This document shows, piece after piece, positions 1-10,659 of a DNA stretch of 64,000 nucleotides. Every line of letters starts with the position of its first letter. Position 1 is the first letter of the stretch. A model generated the notes under the pieces. The model saw only the letters and a program-made list of their open reading frames with translations. It searched no databases and was not told the origin of the DNA. The DNA comes from Cristatella mucedo (taxonomy: Eukaryota > Bryozoa > Phylactolaemata > Cristatellidae), in NCBI GenBank assembly GCA_009760855.2, contig WPIO01000332.1, positions 18,496-82,495 on the forward strand. Direction: 5' to 3'. The position numbers were made by a program, and so were the translations under genes.

Positions 1-393
1 TGCATAAAACTCGCATACTCATATGGCTTCGTGGAGTTACAGACGTGAATAATTTACATTTTTTAATGCGGCCCTGACATGTTTCGATAGTGCAGCAAGC
101 AACCTGGAGGTATAAGAAGAAGACGAGCTGAAGTTAGGGAGAGAAAATATAACGGTGAGAGTAAGAGAGAAAAAGAATTTGCTGTTAGAAATTGCCAAAC
201 ATTAAAGATTCGGCGGTCGGTTGTGTGGTCTTAGGTATCGAAAACGTAATGCAACGTCGTGCTTAAAAAACGAAAGGGAAACGCTCTTAGCGTGGAATCT
301 CGTTTCTGCAAATCACTTAGGAAGCTTGGCCACACTATAAGTGGGCAATGGGGTTTCAATGTCTCGTCAAATCTGTGCAAATAATATGCTTAC

Positions 394-534
394 CTCACAA
401 GGGTGCCATTTCCTCAACTTCGTAGGTTCGACGGGTGCAACAGGTGCTTTTGCGACAGAGGGACTGTTCCAGCATGCACACTCAAACAATGCGAGTAGCA
501 ACGTCAAGCAGCCCGGATGATGAAAAAGGACCAT
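394..534 (-). CDS. Antisense signal-peptide exon candidate, U1
   Basis: On the minus strand an ATG at 534 opens a 47-codon exon ending CCT TGT GAG|GTAAGC, a strong donor. It encodes a hydrophobic leader (CLTLLLALFECACW) followed by a Pro/Ala/Val-rich segment (VAKAPVAPVEPTKLRK) and WHPC. An acceptor-like ttaccag lies just before the ATG. It lies in the intron of the Kazal-like gene, in antisense. A diverged relative in U4/U5 keeps VAPVxPxxLRKxxPC with several third-position changes, which supports minus-strand coding. No downstream exon was identified and the product is unknown. Confidence 0.4.
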
Positions 535-744
535 CAAAAGCAGCCTGGTAAGTAGTACCCGTTTCTTGCTAGTACGAGTCATGCTGCAACCGAAAGAGTT
601 GATTTGGCAGCGATCGGCAAAAGTGTCTTGAACATATAGCAGACGCTCGAGACCTGGACGGACTCTACGGAACTGTAAGGTGCAGTGACTGTGCAAGTCA
701 TGCTAATAAGGAATTTTGTTCCTTTCTTGTGGTGGCCACCTCAG

Positions 745-901
745 CATGCCAATTTACTTGCTGAAAACTCGTTCTAAAACAGAACCGGAGTGCAACGGTT
801 CGATTACTTACGTTTGGCCTCTGCAACAAGTGGCCACTCTGGATGGTAACCCCGTGCGAAAGCCCTATCATGGTCATAAATGTGTTTATGCATCACTTTA
901 A
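745..901 (+). CDS. Kazal-like secreted protein, exon 2 (exon 1 off-window)
   Basis: Terminal coding exon of a secreted Kazal-like protein. It follows an acceptor (gtggccacctcag) whose first exon base, c, would complete a TG|C cysteine codon left by an exon 1 lying to the left of the window. It encodes MPIYLL, then PECNGSITYVW, and ends GHKCVYASL before a stop. CMPIY, PxC and the SITY core resemble the Kazal pattern C-P-x-I-Y...P-V-C-G-S-x-x-T-Y. The expected Cys4, after TYVWP, is Leu, and Cys5 is absent. Cys6 (HKC) is present here and in U3 but is Tyr in U2, U4 and U5. A GA microsatellite and an AATAAA signal follow in the likely 3' UTR. The Kazal call rests on motif reading only. Confidence 0.6.
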
Positions 902-914
902 AAATGTCCATTCC

Positions 915-953
<39 letters not shown>

Positions 954-960
954 AGAGAGA
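915..960 (+). repeat. (GA)n microsatellite, U1
   Basis: Long GA run interrupted by AAGG, starting about 14 bp after the exon 2 stop, hence in the predicted 3' UTR. On the minus strand it is a CT tract. Confidence 0.95.
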
Positions 961-1460
961 AATATTGTGGTCGCCGGTAAACCCGATCTTAAAAATTCGC
1001 CCCGACCTTCGTTATAAAAACACTGGTAGTCGCTAAGAACGCCAGTTTTGTATTAATGATGGGACACATAAAATAATACCCTTAACGAGGTAAAACAGTA
1101 GCGGTATCATTTGTTTGATTGAACACGAGATATGTCTTTGCTAATGGCAACTTGTACAATAGTACATGTACCTTTGCTTTCAATTCGTTTGATAGATCTC
1201 CTCAAGGTACTTGCAAGCAAGAATTTAGTAAGCTCATCCCTGAAGAACATTCTTTTAATATAAATACACATAACGATAGGGCTAAAATCACTGGCAAACA
1301 CTTGCTCCGTTGTTCTTAACGAGGTAAAGCCGATGCAATAGAGAACGCCTCACTTGCCGTGTGCATTTGAGCAGCATAAGGCATGAGAAACTGAAGTGAC
1401 GTAATGGGATAAGTCGGCAACCTGTGTGAAATTGCATTTTTATTTAAGGTATTAAAGTCA

Positions 1461-1466
1461 AATAAA
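1461..1466 (+). terminator. Poly(A) signal AATAAA, U1
   Basis: AATAAA about 560 bp after the exon 2 stop, followed by a T/G-rich stretch. It is a plausible 3' end for the Kazal-like transcript. Confidence 0.4.
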
Positions 1467-1509
1467 GGGTTTAATTTGTACTAATGTTGGTTCTCATTGC
1501 TCTCTGCAG

Positions 1510-1567
1510 ACCTCGACCGTAGCGATCAGCAAATGCTAGCGGACTTTACTGGAGAGCCGTGGAATTG
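1510..1567 (+). other. Conserved 3' splice site with short open exon
   Basis: A pyrimidine-rich acceptor (attgctctctgcag) precedes a short frame LDRSDQQMLADFTGEPWN ending in TGA. It is conserved at 14281-14338, 27111-27169, 39749-39806 and 51548-51605; U3 lacks two bases (cttctgcag). It needs an upstream exon ending in phase 1. The module B donor TCAG|GTATGT or a donor-like GATG|GTAACC inside Kazal exon 2 (U1/U3) would fit, but the module A donor would give an immediate stop. It could be an alternative last exon or a relic. Confidence 0.3.
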
Positions 1568-1569
1568 AT

Positions 1570-2010
1570 CAACAACTTCATCCGAAAACCTGCACGAGTG
1601 TTTCCAAACGTAAACGTGGAGAGCTGCCATTAAATGGAATGAGCAAAGAAAATATATTTCTACGGTGGAGATGGATGTTGAAGTGTGCTATCATTATCTG
1701 GAAATATACTGTCTTGCATATCTTTCTCGACCTCTCTTTGAAATCATCACCCGATTTGTCATCACTGGTAGAATGCCTAAAAACGATGGTTACCGGCATT
1801 CTAGATGCATTGCTTTTATGACTAAGTGCAAAGTTATACTATCTCGCCAATATTGTTCGTGGCTTACTACAAGCCTTGAACCAGCATAGACTTAAAATTA
1901 CAAGCTTAAAAAAGCGTTCCGAAGATCAAGACTGGCTGACCGTCAACGTAAATTTCGGGATCTAACCGAATTCCTAACAATTCCTTTTTGCTAAGTCCAA
2001 ACTTGCTTAC
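1570..2010 (+). other. Unassigned conserved sequence
   Basis: Conserved at 14340-14780, 27172-27614 and 51608-52047, and broken off in U4 at 39960. Overlapping open frames exist on both strands (for example LYPDYS-like minus frames and ILRWRWMLKCAI on the plus), but none has splice sites or a domain that I recognise. Confidence 0.3.
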
Positions 2011-2300
2011 ATAATAACATGATACTATCATCAACGTTCACTTGATAAAGTGCCCTCTCAGAACTGAATCTTTTTCTAGGCGCTTTATATTCGCGGCACA
2101 AGAAACATGATCGAACGGTGAGTGGTGTCCTGCTTGACTAACAACACGAATAACATGGTTAGGGCTGACCTGCACAGGGTCAGCATACAAGTGTGGTTAG
2201 TGGCAGCATGCCCAGTGCCATCATGCGTAAGCACATACAGGACGAATAACAGGGACCCACTAAATACAGTGATAAGTAGGGGCGTTTGTGAGAACGTAGT
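2011..2300 (-). mobile_element. LINE 3' end fragment, U1
   Basis: Matches the 3' UTR of the U4 insertion in the same orientation: aaagtgccctc, tctaggcgctttatatt, a tgcacagggtcagcat motif, a ggcagcatg motif and catgcgtaagcaca. It is a non-coding LINE tail. Confidence 0.65.
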
Positions 2301-2339
2301 TAGATTGCATGTGCACACTGCAAAAGTGCCGACGATACC

Positions 2340-3080
2340 CATTAACCGTCGGTTCATGTGCACGTGAGGCAGCACTTTACACAACACCTGGCGAGTTTTT
2401 TCGCAGTGTCTTGATCTCAACGATAGAACATTTCAGTGAGTTCACTCGAAAGAAAGTACATTCCAACCTATTCCTAACTGCTGGCTCTCGGCCTGGATAA
2501 ATCGTTCTTTTTATACTTACTACAGTATTACCAGTATTGTACATTTTGTCACCAATTCATTGAGATAGCTCCTTTCCAGAGAATCTCAATGTCACAGAAA
2601 GAGATTCAATCTCAAAGATAGCAGAATACATGACTTAATTTCAGTATCGTTGTTGATATTGTAGTCGGGTATGTGTACACTTTCGATTTGAGTTTTTCGA
2701 AAAACGTTGACTGATTTCCACAGTCTGACGTGTCTGGTTGCTAACTACAAGAAAAATAGTTTAGACGTTGTGTTAGGATTCCTACATCTTTGGACTCGCC
2801 ATTGTAACCAAGCAAATGGCTCACTCTGGGCGCCCTTTGACAAGCTGCCAAGAACTACTGATTTTTGAACGGCTCGGTGGAAGCTTGCTTCTAGGACAAA
2901 ATATTTCATCGACACATTCATGTGTCACAGCGAGGGACTTCGCAAACAGTCACCTTACTACGACTTAAAATGAGATCGGGTGAATATTTTGCAGAAACCA
3001 TACACCCGGAGGAAATCGGGACAGCAAGCCGTTAAGCCAATATGCTTAAGTGCCTCAAGTGCAGTGCCGAGCGGAGCGAT
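2340..3080 (+). other. Unassigned sequence before module B
   Basis: No gene, LINE motif or simple repeat recognised. It is conserved in U2, U3 and U5 and deleted in U4. Confidence 0.3.
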
Positions 3081-3089
3081 AAGCTGAGC

Positions 3090-3260
3090 ACATTCTTTAG
3101 GCAGTCCTGAGTTGCTACTTCCATGCTACTCACTACCTTTCCTGCTCTCCCAACTGTGCAATGCTTCCCATGTTCCCTTTGTTTCGTGAGTCGAAGTCTG
3201 TTGGCATGGGAATGCGTTCTGAAAGCCACTAAATCTGTGAGCGCTCTATTCAAAATTCGA
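3090..3260 (+). mobile_element. LINE C-terminal/3' fragment before module B, U1
   Basis: Plus-strand piece (ctacttccatgctactcactacc, then ccctttgtttcgtgagtcg) that matches the end of the full-length LINE, seen in reverse at 5760-5880. It lies about 110 bp upstream of the module B promoter. Confidence 0.6.
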
Positions 3261-3368
3261 TGGCGAAAAACCCACATGGTCTTTATGACTTTGCTGAGTT
3301 ACAGTAGGAGATACGGGACAGGACGGGAATCCCCTGAGTAGGCAGTTTTAACCACGAATCAAGTCGTG

Positions 3369-3421
3369 GATTGAATATAAGCTGACGATGCGAACCAGCT
3401 TACCTCAGGCACTCTGTAGCA
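3369..3421 (+). promoter_or_regulatory. TATA core promoter, module B, U1
   Basis: ATATAAG at 3375-3381 sits in the same conserved block as module A (ttgaatataagc, gacgatgcgaacc, gcttacc, caggca), followed by a decayed exon 1. The B downstream sequence shares only part of A. Confidence 0.55.
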
Positions 3422-3460
3422 TCAAGGAATTCCGAAGCTCTGCCCGACTGCTACATTCAA

Positions 3461-3625
3461 CTCTCTGTAGATAACCCAATCTCTGCTCATAGTCGTGCTA
3501 GTCTGTGTATATCTGACGGCAGCAAAACGTGAGCAATCAGACGCCCAGGCAGCAGTCGCCCAGAGAGTCAGTTGTGCACAACCTATTTTCGATGCTGAGA
3601 CACGATGCCTAACGTCAGGTATGTG
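3461..3625 (+). pseudogene. Module B exon 1, decayed paralog of the Kazal-like exon 1
   Basis: It aligns with module A exon 1 over its full length. The hydrophobic part (QSLLIVVLVCVYLTA), acidic part (EQSDAQAAVAQR) and DAETRCLTS are recognisable, but the ATG position is ctc and an in-frame TAG lies next to it. The donor aligned with the A donor is GC (TG|GCGAGT). A separate good donor, TCAG|GTATGT, sits 8 bases earlier in phase 1. It has the same promoter as module A. Either it is a pseudogene or its coding start lies elsewhere. Confidence 0.6.
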
Positions 3626-3639
3626 GCGAGTAGCTGAAT

Positions 3640-4455
3640 CTATGTTGTTAACCATAAGCTGTGCACGGGGGCGGGGCAATCATTACAACCAATAACTGTT
3701 AACCTGATGCTGCTATGGCAGCTGAGCCCAATGAGGCCAGTCTAAATTCAGCCGGTTGAGTCAGATTGAGCCGTCGCAATTGAGAAAGACGGAAATGATT
3801 GTCATCACGATAGACGCATTCGTACACCCAGAGTAGCAAACCTAATTAGACAAGAAATGACAAGAGAGAACGGAGAGTAGGCTCGGAGGGTACAGAGAAA
3901 GATAAAGTTGGAGTGCTTCAGAGTGAGTCGGACCTAGTGTGACCGTGACACTTTGTCTTGTACAATCGAGGAGTAAAGCTAAAAGTACGAGAAAGAGACC
4001 AGTCGGAGGCAAGAGAGTGAAAGTTAAACCCAGACAGTTACAGAGACAGAGAAAGAGTTTTTATAAACTGCCTAATACTCAATAGTCCGTGGTTAGTTGA
4101 GTGACCCTAAATGCTAGAAGCATAAGGTAAGACCCATGCTCATGTTACAGCACTTCGTCAAAGCTCTCAGCTTTTGGGAGTTTTGAGGGCTGACAACGTG
4201 GCAGGTTACCACTAATCGTAATAAGTTTTCATATTGCCTATGTTACCTGTAACTCTACCATGCATGCTGCATTTATTCATATTACCACTGTGCATTTGAT
4301 CCGAATCATTTAAAGCACACAGCTTCCGGAAAAAGCATTAATGATACACGAATGCTTGGAACATCTAAGCGAGTGTAAATCTATGTCTTTTTCTAGAAAT
4401 ATCTCCTTGTAGAAAAGAGTAATGTCTTAACCTATGGGTGTCTGAACGAGTAATA
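3640..4455 (+). other. Unassigned sequence after module B
   Basis: AG-rich stretches (gagagaacggagag, agacagagaaagag) resemble the intron after module A (12910-12985). This fits module B being an old duplicate of module A. A conserved stretch near 4195-4410 (tggcaggttaccactaatcg onward) holds short open frames with no recognisable domain. Confidence 0.35.
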
Positions 4456-4459
4456 TCAA

Positions 4460-5335
4460 TAGTAAAACAGTTGTATACTGCTCTCGGACAAGTTTATATC
4501 TTTATGGACACCTTCTATGCGGTGCGTCGGATGTATTATTGAATGATTGGCTAATGGTATCATGCTTAAAGTCAACCAGGATGACACGCTTAGAGGTAAA
4601 ATGCACAGGGTCGGCATGCAAATGTGGTTTGAGGTGGCATGCACAGTGTCAGCACTAAAACGCGGCGAAAGAAGGAGTCGCATGAAAATTTGAAATGCTG
4701 TTGCAGCTGGACGTAGTGGTACTTTTAAATTTCGTCATGTCACGGGATATGGTGAGGCAGAAGTGGAACCCAGATTGGGAGAATGCAAATGATAGAGGCC
4801 GCTCCCAATGATTTGAGGTTCTTATGGCCAATTTTGAGTGCTGTTTCCCGATTTCCGAACACAATTGGTTTTCCCATTCCAAGTACGATGGTTTATATCA
4901 TCTTGCCATTTAGGAAAGCTCGCTGCCATCCGTGCACTGGTGTCATTCACACATACAGCAAGCGAGTTAAGACAATTAGACGTGCTGAGTGGCTGGGACG
5001 GATCAAAGCAAAAGCACAGCTGAGTGTCACCTGCATAAAAGTGAACGCCTAGAATGTGAGTGCCAGCCGCATCGGCAAGAAGGAGAGTATTGACTTTGAA
5101 AAAACCAGACCAGCGACAAAGCCCCGAAATACCTTATACTTCAGTAGTTCCTCAGAGGATCTTTGTCGGCTTACATCTATGCTGTGGAGTGCTGAACTGA
5201 GATATTAGCTTAACCACTGCAATGCAGTACCAGTGATGCTCTGGCGGTATGAGAGGCGTTCAGGAATGACTCGGTGATCAATAGTATCAAAATCTGTAAT
5301 TGCATCAACGTGTAGCTGAAATTCGTCAAACGCGG
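4460..5335 (-). mobile_element. LINE reverse transcriptase fragment, U1
   Basis: The minus strand shows DFDTIDHRVIPERLSYRQ then TGTALQW near 5280, a degenerate catalytic box FYAGDTQLCFCFDPSQP near 5020 (Asp to Gly in YADD), and a decayed C-terminus near 4760 followed by 3' UTR to about 4460. It is a different LINE family from the full-length element, closer to the U4 insertion. Confidence 0.7.
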
Positions 5336-5557
5336 CACCATAGATCAGACTCCACGCCTCAGCTTAAAAAGTCTGTGGGCATCGTCAAGATAAATCTATC
5401 GGATGGGTTGGGATGAAAATGTGGGGTGTATCGAACGTATCGAGAAGGTATCTATTGTCAATGTATCGAGCAGATATGTATTTGCTGTGCAGAGAAAGGG
5501 CAATCAAGAAGAAGCTTAGAATTTCTGATCGACTATAAATTACAGATTACTGACTAA

Positions 5558-8500
5558 ATGTTATTACCTATTACTATTGCTATTACTTATTATTACTTAC
5601 AGAATACAGATTCTATCAATTTCTACCTTGCTGTTTTTTTACTAGAACGTTTTGATCGTATCTTTGAATGTAACTCCAAAAAGTTATAAGGACCACATGT
5701 GTGGATGTTAAGCAGGAGAGTTTTGTATTGCCCATGCAGAGCCTGAGCGGCTTTCGGTAGGCGTTCGGTAGCCGACAAACGTCATCTCACGCAACAAAGG
5801 GAAAGTGTGAAGCATAGCAGAGTCGGGAGAGCAGTCGAGGTAGTGAGTAGCTTGGAAGTAGCTGCTGAAAACCGCTAAACAAGATGAGTTATAGTCGGCA
5901 GTAGCAGAGAAGTTGTCATCGAGTGATAATTGGGGCAGCGAGTTCTATAGTCTAGGACCTGCAGAGTTAAAGCTGCTGTAGCCATTGGTTTAAGCTGAGG
6001 AATGGAACTGCTTTTTTTTGTCGACATAGGACCTGATGGCGGCAGGAGACTGCTACGAATGCACCTGTTCTGCTAGTTATGAAGGAGGCAAACCTTGGCG
6101 GGCCGTGTGGGTCAGCATAGGAACATTGCTGTAAATCCATCGGTTAACCAGAATCCAGCCTAGCTCTTTTAGCAAAGGAGACACATGCTCAAACCTCTAG
6201 GACTTAAAGACTAGCCTTGCAGCCATATTCATAGTAAGCTGCACTAGCCTAAGAGCTTTTTTGATAGCCCCGTCAAAAGGCAACTGCAATAATCAAGCCG
6301 AGACAGAACTAAGGAACCACTTAAAGTTTTTACAAGCCATTGCATAAGACAGCTCCTAACTATGGATAGGGGTTCGACGTGATGGGTAGCTGTATAGGCA
6401 GTATTCAGGGTGAAGCTTTTAACATTTAGGCAGCTGTCGAAACCGACACTTAATTTCCGAGTAAGCCGCGATGGTCGCACAGCAGCATTACCTATTAGAA
6501 GAGCAAAGCCTTTTAATCCAGCCACACGCTTAGGGGTCCTATAAACAGCAGTTCAGTTTTATCTTCATTTGACGTCTGGAAGTTTTCGGACAGTCTGGAT
6601 CGAATATCGGCACGGCGGGCATGCAGTTTCTCTGTTTCTGCAGAGGAGGCTGACGCTTGGAATGACAAATGCAACTAAGTATCGTCAGCATGAAAGCGAT
6701 ATCCTATTCCATGTACCTTAATCACTTTTCCCGGAGGTTGCCTAGACATGAAGAACAGCCATGGATCAAGTGCAGACCGTTGAGGAAATGTACAGATGAC
6801 CCGTCTCGTGTGTGAGACCCGACAAGCACACGACACGGATTGAACACGATAACTCAAGTATGATTTATACAACGCCAAGGCTTCGTCTGGCAGACCAATC
6901 TGTGTTCTCAATCGTTTAAACAGAACATCGTGATCAATGGTGTCGAAGGGAGCAGACGGATCTAGCAGGGCTAGGGCAGTGACATTCCCGGTGTTGTTGC
7001 CTCGTAGAATGTCATTGTTAACACGGAGGAGAGCAGTTTCACTGGAGTGCTGCCTTTTTAACCATGATTTATTTTTTTCTGACCTTACAATCTTTTCAAT
7101 ATGTTCAACGAACTGCTTGACAACATTTTTTCAAGAATCTTTCAAAAGCAAGAAAGAAGGGAAAATGGGCGATACTTTAAAAGGACCCCTGTGTGTAATG
7201 GTGGCTTTTTAAGTATGGGTCTAACGATTGCCGATTTCAGGGACTTGCTGACGACCGTTTCCTCATAGAAGCATTAAAAATCTTTGGTTTCCTGCCGGGA
7301 CTATGTTGGTCTGCAAGTGGGGACCACAGAGATGACGGTATCGGTTTTTCAGGAGAAGAGCTCTTGTTGCTAGACCTTATTAAGGTAGCCACATGGCATG
7401 CAGATACCTCAGAGAACCTTTTAAGGAAGGTCACAGGCAGTGGAACTGCGATCAATTTTGTCGAAGGGGCTTAAAAGAGGCACGCATTTGCACAATTCTT
7501 TTAGCAAAGAAGGCTGAAAAGTTGTCGGGTGAGCCCTCAATATCTGGGAAGTCAGACCTCTCAGCATTGGCCAGTAAATGGTTTACCGTCTTATAAATCG
7601 GTTTTGGGTCTGTTTGGCAGGAATAAAGCTTTCGGATGAAAACGAAAGCCCTGGATCTTTTAAGCTTTCGTGTGCAAACTTGAAGGAAGTCTTTGAGATT
7701 CACTAGATCTGCATCGGACACCGATTTCTTGAACTGATGTTCAAGCCAGCGCTTAACGATGTGCATCTTTAGGTGTTTTTTGTAAATTGAAAGCAAGCAC
7801 CATGACTTTGAAAACAGATAGAATGAACGGGAGCATGCTTGTCATGAGCACTCGTGAGTGTCACGTTCATTGCACCAGTGAGGGTATCGACGCTAGCGGT
7901 CGATTGTGAATGCAAATCAAGAATACCTGCATCATATACAGATTTCAAAAGCTGATCTATGTCAATGCATTGTAAGTTGCGTCGTTTGACCAGTTTTTCA
8001 CTACCCTGTACGAACTAGGGAGCAGGAACAGCAAACGAGACCGATCAATGATCTGAGTGGGTCATTAGGCACACCACAAGATCTGTGGTAGGGAAATCCT
8101 TAGTGATCACGAGATCTAGCATATGGCCACTGACCTCCGTGTACCATGACCGTAATTGCAGCTCACGAGTGGGTGGCGTCGGCTTGGTCACCATTTGTCA
8201 CGTAAGACATAGGGACGTGAGCTTCAAGGACAGTGTTTCTTTGGCAAAAGGACTGCGATTCTGGAGCCTTCACAAAAAGACTGTAACCATAGCAATCCGA
8301 TTAAAGCCCCCTACAAATTGACCAGCACCTCGACTTTTTTCTGAAGGAAGACTCATTCAAATGCTTGATTAACATATGCTGTTTGATGAGCTAAGTTACC
8401 AATCGCACGAATCGAGAATCGTTCGTCACTCAGCACACTTATTTGATAGGCCACCCTAGTAGAGCAGCATCCTCAATTTTAGCCTTCTCAGGGCTTCTTA

Positions 8501-8870
8501 ATAGTATTTAGTATGAAAGCCACGTTGTCGGCCGGACGGCATTAAAGGGAGAGCACCATATTTCTTAGCTTTAATTGCACGGAACCTGCCATTCAATAGA
8601 TCAGAGAAAATCCAGTTACTAGTTCTATGGCATCTTAGCAACACTACTTGCAGGTCTCAATGCGTTCTCATGGTGTAAAAACCGTATGCACCTAGATAGC
8701 TTTTTATCAAGTTTCACTGCCAAAAATGAAAAGATACGAACCGTAGAACATGCACCTGTGGTGCAGGGGATCGCATCAATAGAGAGTTACGTGCGCCTAG
8801 AGTTTGCTGCACGACTGCACTGAAATTGCACAAGTGAGTGCCCCAGTAGCTCATCCATAAAAAATGCAGT
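5558..8870 (-). mobile_element. Nearly full-length dead LINE (L2/CR1-like), U1
   Basis: Minus-strand non-LTR retrotransposon. From its 5' side (8870) it shows decayed AP-endonuclease sequence: GGFNRI near 8300, then SGHMLDLVITKDF near 8100. A linker follows with RKLYSCQTDPKPIYKTVNHLLA and FSAFFAKRI (7450-7800). Reverse transcriptase blocks are DTIDHDVLF near 6930, YKSYLSYRVQSVSC near 6850 and FHADDT near 6680, and the C-terminal SRLDYCSCLLTGL lies near 6280. Stops and frameshifts break it throughout. The 3' end is a TAATAG-type tail at 5558-5602. It occupies the same site in all five units, so it is older than the array. Family assignment is by motif only. Confidence 0.8.
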
Positions 8871-8934
8871 CTAGACTAAAAGTGTCCTAGCAATACCGAA
8901 CATGAACATTAGGTTTTTTCAAATATTATACTGA

Positions 8935-9760
8935 GAGAATGGAGTAATATTAGGCATGATAACACACTTGATAAAGTTCCCTCACAGAACTCATTCTCAT
9001 TCTAAGTGCTTTACATTTACATTTAGTTTTAAACAGAAATCTGTATTGGATGGTAAGTGGTAGCCAGCACGATAAACAACGAGAATTAACATTGTTATAA
9101 TGACATGCACAGGGTCAGCATTCAAATCGGGTTATTGGCAGTATGCATAGTGTCAGCACACATAAGCATGTGTACTACAGGGTCCTAGTAAATGCTGTAA
9201 AAAATAGATGCGTTTTTATTTTCGTTTTAAATGTGGTCAAGTCGGGGAATGTCTTGGCTCATGTCGAAAGTGAGTTCCAGGCTTACTGAGGATATGAACA
9301 AATGCAGGCTCACAAAAAGATTGGAAGTTTGTATGAGGTATATGTATACGATAAGACTCCGAAGAGCGAGTGGTACGATGCTTAGTATCTTGGGAGAGTA
9401 GATCTGACGATTAGGTTAGAGCAAAAGAAAGTATGGATCTAAACGTGAGTGGCGAAACCTTGAAGTCAATGCGTTTCCTGACTTTTAGCCGGTGCAAATC
9501 GGCGAAAAGTGGTGTCATATGGCAACGCCGACATTCACGACAGACATCGTTACGTGCAGAGGGTTGCACAAGCTGTTTGGGCCTGATTTAACTGGCCGGT
9601 AGACCAGCAAGTAGTGCGTTACAGGAGTCAGAGAGCATGTCAGAAATGCATGGGCAAATTTAGCTGTAGTATCCCTGTCTGAACACGGCCGAGTACCAGA
9701 CTTACTTCACCTGTCAAACTAGGTAGTAGCTTGCAGTCCCAAAGCAGGATTTAATTGACT
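8935..9760 (-). mobile_element. 5'-truncated LINE, U1
   Basis: Minus-strand C-terminal LINE: FAHAFLTCSLTPVTHYLLVYRPV (for SRLDYCNxLLAGLP), CHITPLFADLHRLKV, then FKVSPLTFRSI. The decayed C-terminus and a 3' UTR end at about 8935. It lies against the 5' side of the full-length LINE and back to back with a plus-strand LINE. Confidence 0.7.
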
Positions 9761-9789
9761 ACTGGCCTTGAGCAAGGTGGTAGCTATTT

Positions 9790-10656
9790 AGGCGGCAGTG
9801 ACGGGAAGTGCTACTTCAGGTTACATTAACCAATATTGTTAGACTGTGCGCCTCCCTAAAACACAGGCACTTTACTGTCAAGATCGTAGATGTTATTCCC
9901 TGCCAGAATAACACTGGTGACATTCAGGCTTGTTCAGATACGGATACCCCATTTAAATTGGTCCCTGCATTAGTGACATACCGTCTTGACTAGTATAACC
10001 CACTGCTTGCTGGGCAATCGGTATGTGCACTAAGGCTCCTAAAACTGGTGCAAAACTCGGCCGCTACAGTTGTCTGTGGCAAACGTCGCAGCTGCCACAT
10101 CACACCCGTTCCCGCCGAATCTTACTAGCTCCCAGCAAAGCATGACATCGACTTCAAGATTCTGTCACTCCCTTTCAGGTCTCTTCATAATTTGGCTATA
10201 GCTAATTTTTCAGAACTAATGCAGCACCGGACAAAGCATCGTACGACCCACTTTTCGAAATCTGTTTAACCGTACCTCGTATAAATTTTTGGAGACCATG
10301 CCTTTAGTTCCTATGTTCACATGTCCTGGAACTCAATCCTGACTGGGGTCAGGACATGTCCTGACTTGTATATGCCTAAAAGAAAACTGAATACACATCT
10401 ATTTAGAACAGCATTTTGAAGGTTCGCATGATCTGTTTTTCATGTGTTTATACGCTCAGACGTTATACATGCTGCCAATAATCATATTTGCATGATCAGT
10501 GACTGTATATCACCGCTTACTTTGGTATTCTTTTTTGTTATTGAGAAAGTTACCACTAACGAATCAATTCTGCTTCGTTAGCAGTAACTGTAACGTGCCT
10601 AGAAAGATTCAGTTTATTGAGGCGCTATAAAGAGAGTTTTGTTATTACCATTATTC
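9790..10656 (+). mobile_element. Plus-strand LINE C-terminal fragment, U1
   Basis: The plus strand shows a decayed SRLDYCN region (YRLD, NPLLAGQSVCALRLLKLVQNS), then CHITPVPAES, DFKILSLPFRSLHNLAIANF and GDHAFSSYVHMSWNSI, then a 3' UTR ending gttttgttattaccattatt. It has a divergent orientation to the neighbouring minus-strand LINE. Confidence 0.7.
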
Positions 10657-10659
10657 GTG

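Noticed and set aside
816-900. Minus-strand exon between the CT tract and a GTAAGT donor (MHKHIYDHD to PEWPLVAEAK), opposite Kazal exon 2
   Set aside because: Splice-like borders are good in U1 and U3, but the acceptor AG is lost in U2, U4 and U5. The plus strand fits the cysteine and phase pattern of the Kazal-like gene, so I treat this as coincidental.
3495-3695. Plus-strand frame starting MLVCVYLTAAKRE as a separate secreted peptide
   Set aside because: The 'M' would be an alternative start inside the old signal peptide of module B, and the hydrophobic part left is too short for a signal peptide.
8085-8321. Plus-strand open frame MVGKSLVITRSS, conserved in U1 and U3
   Set aside because: It lies opposite the LINE endonuclease frame (SGHMLDLVITKD on the minus strand) and shows no independent coding signs.
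10348-10365. Perfect 18-bp palindrome (gtcaggacatgtcctgac), also at 23134-23151, resembling a p53-type half-site
   Set aside because: It falls in a LINE C-terminal coding stretch (GVRTCPDL) and is degraded in U3, U4 and U5, so no regulatory role is supported.
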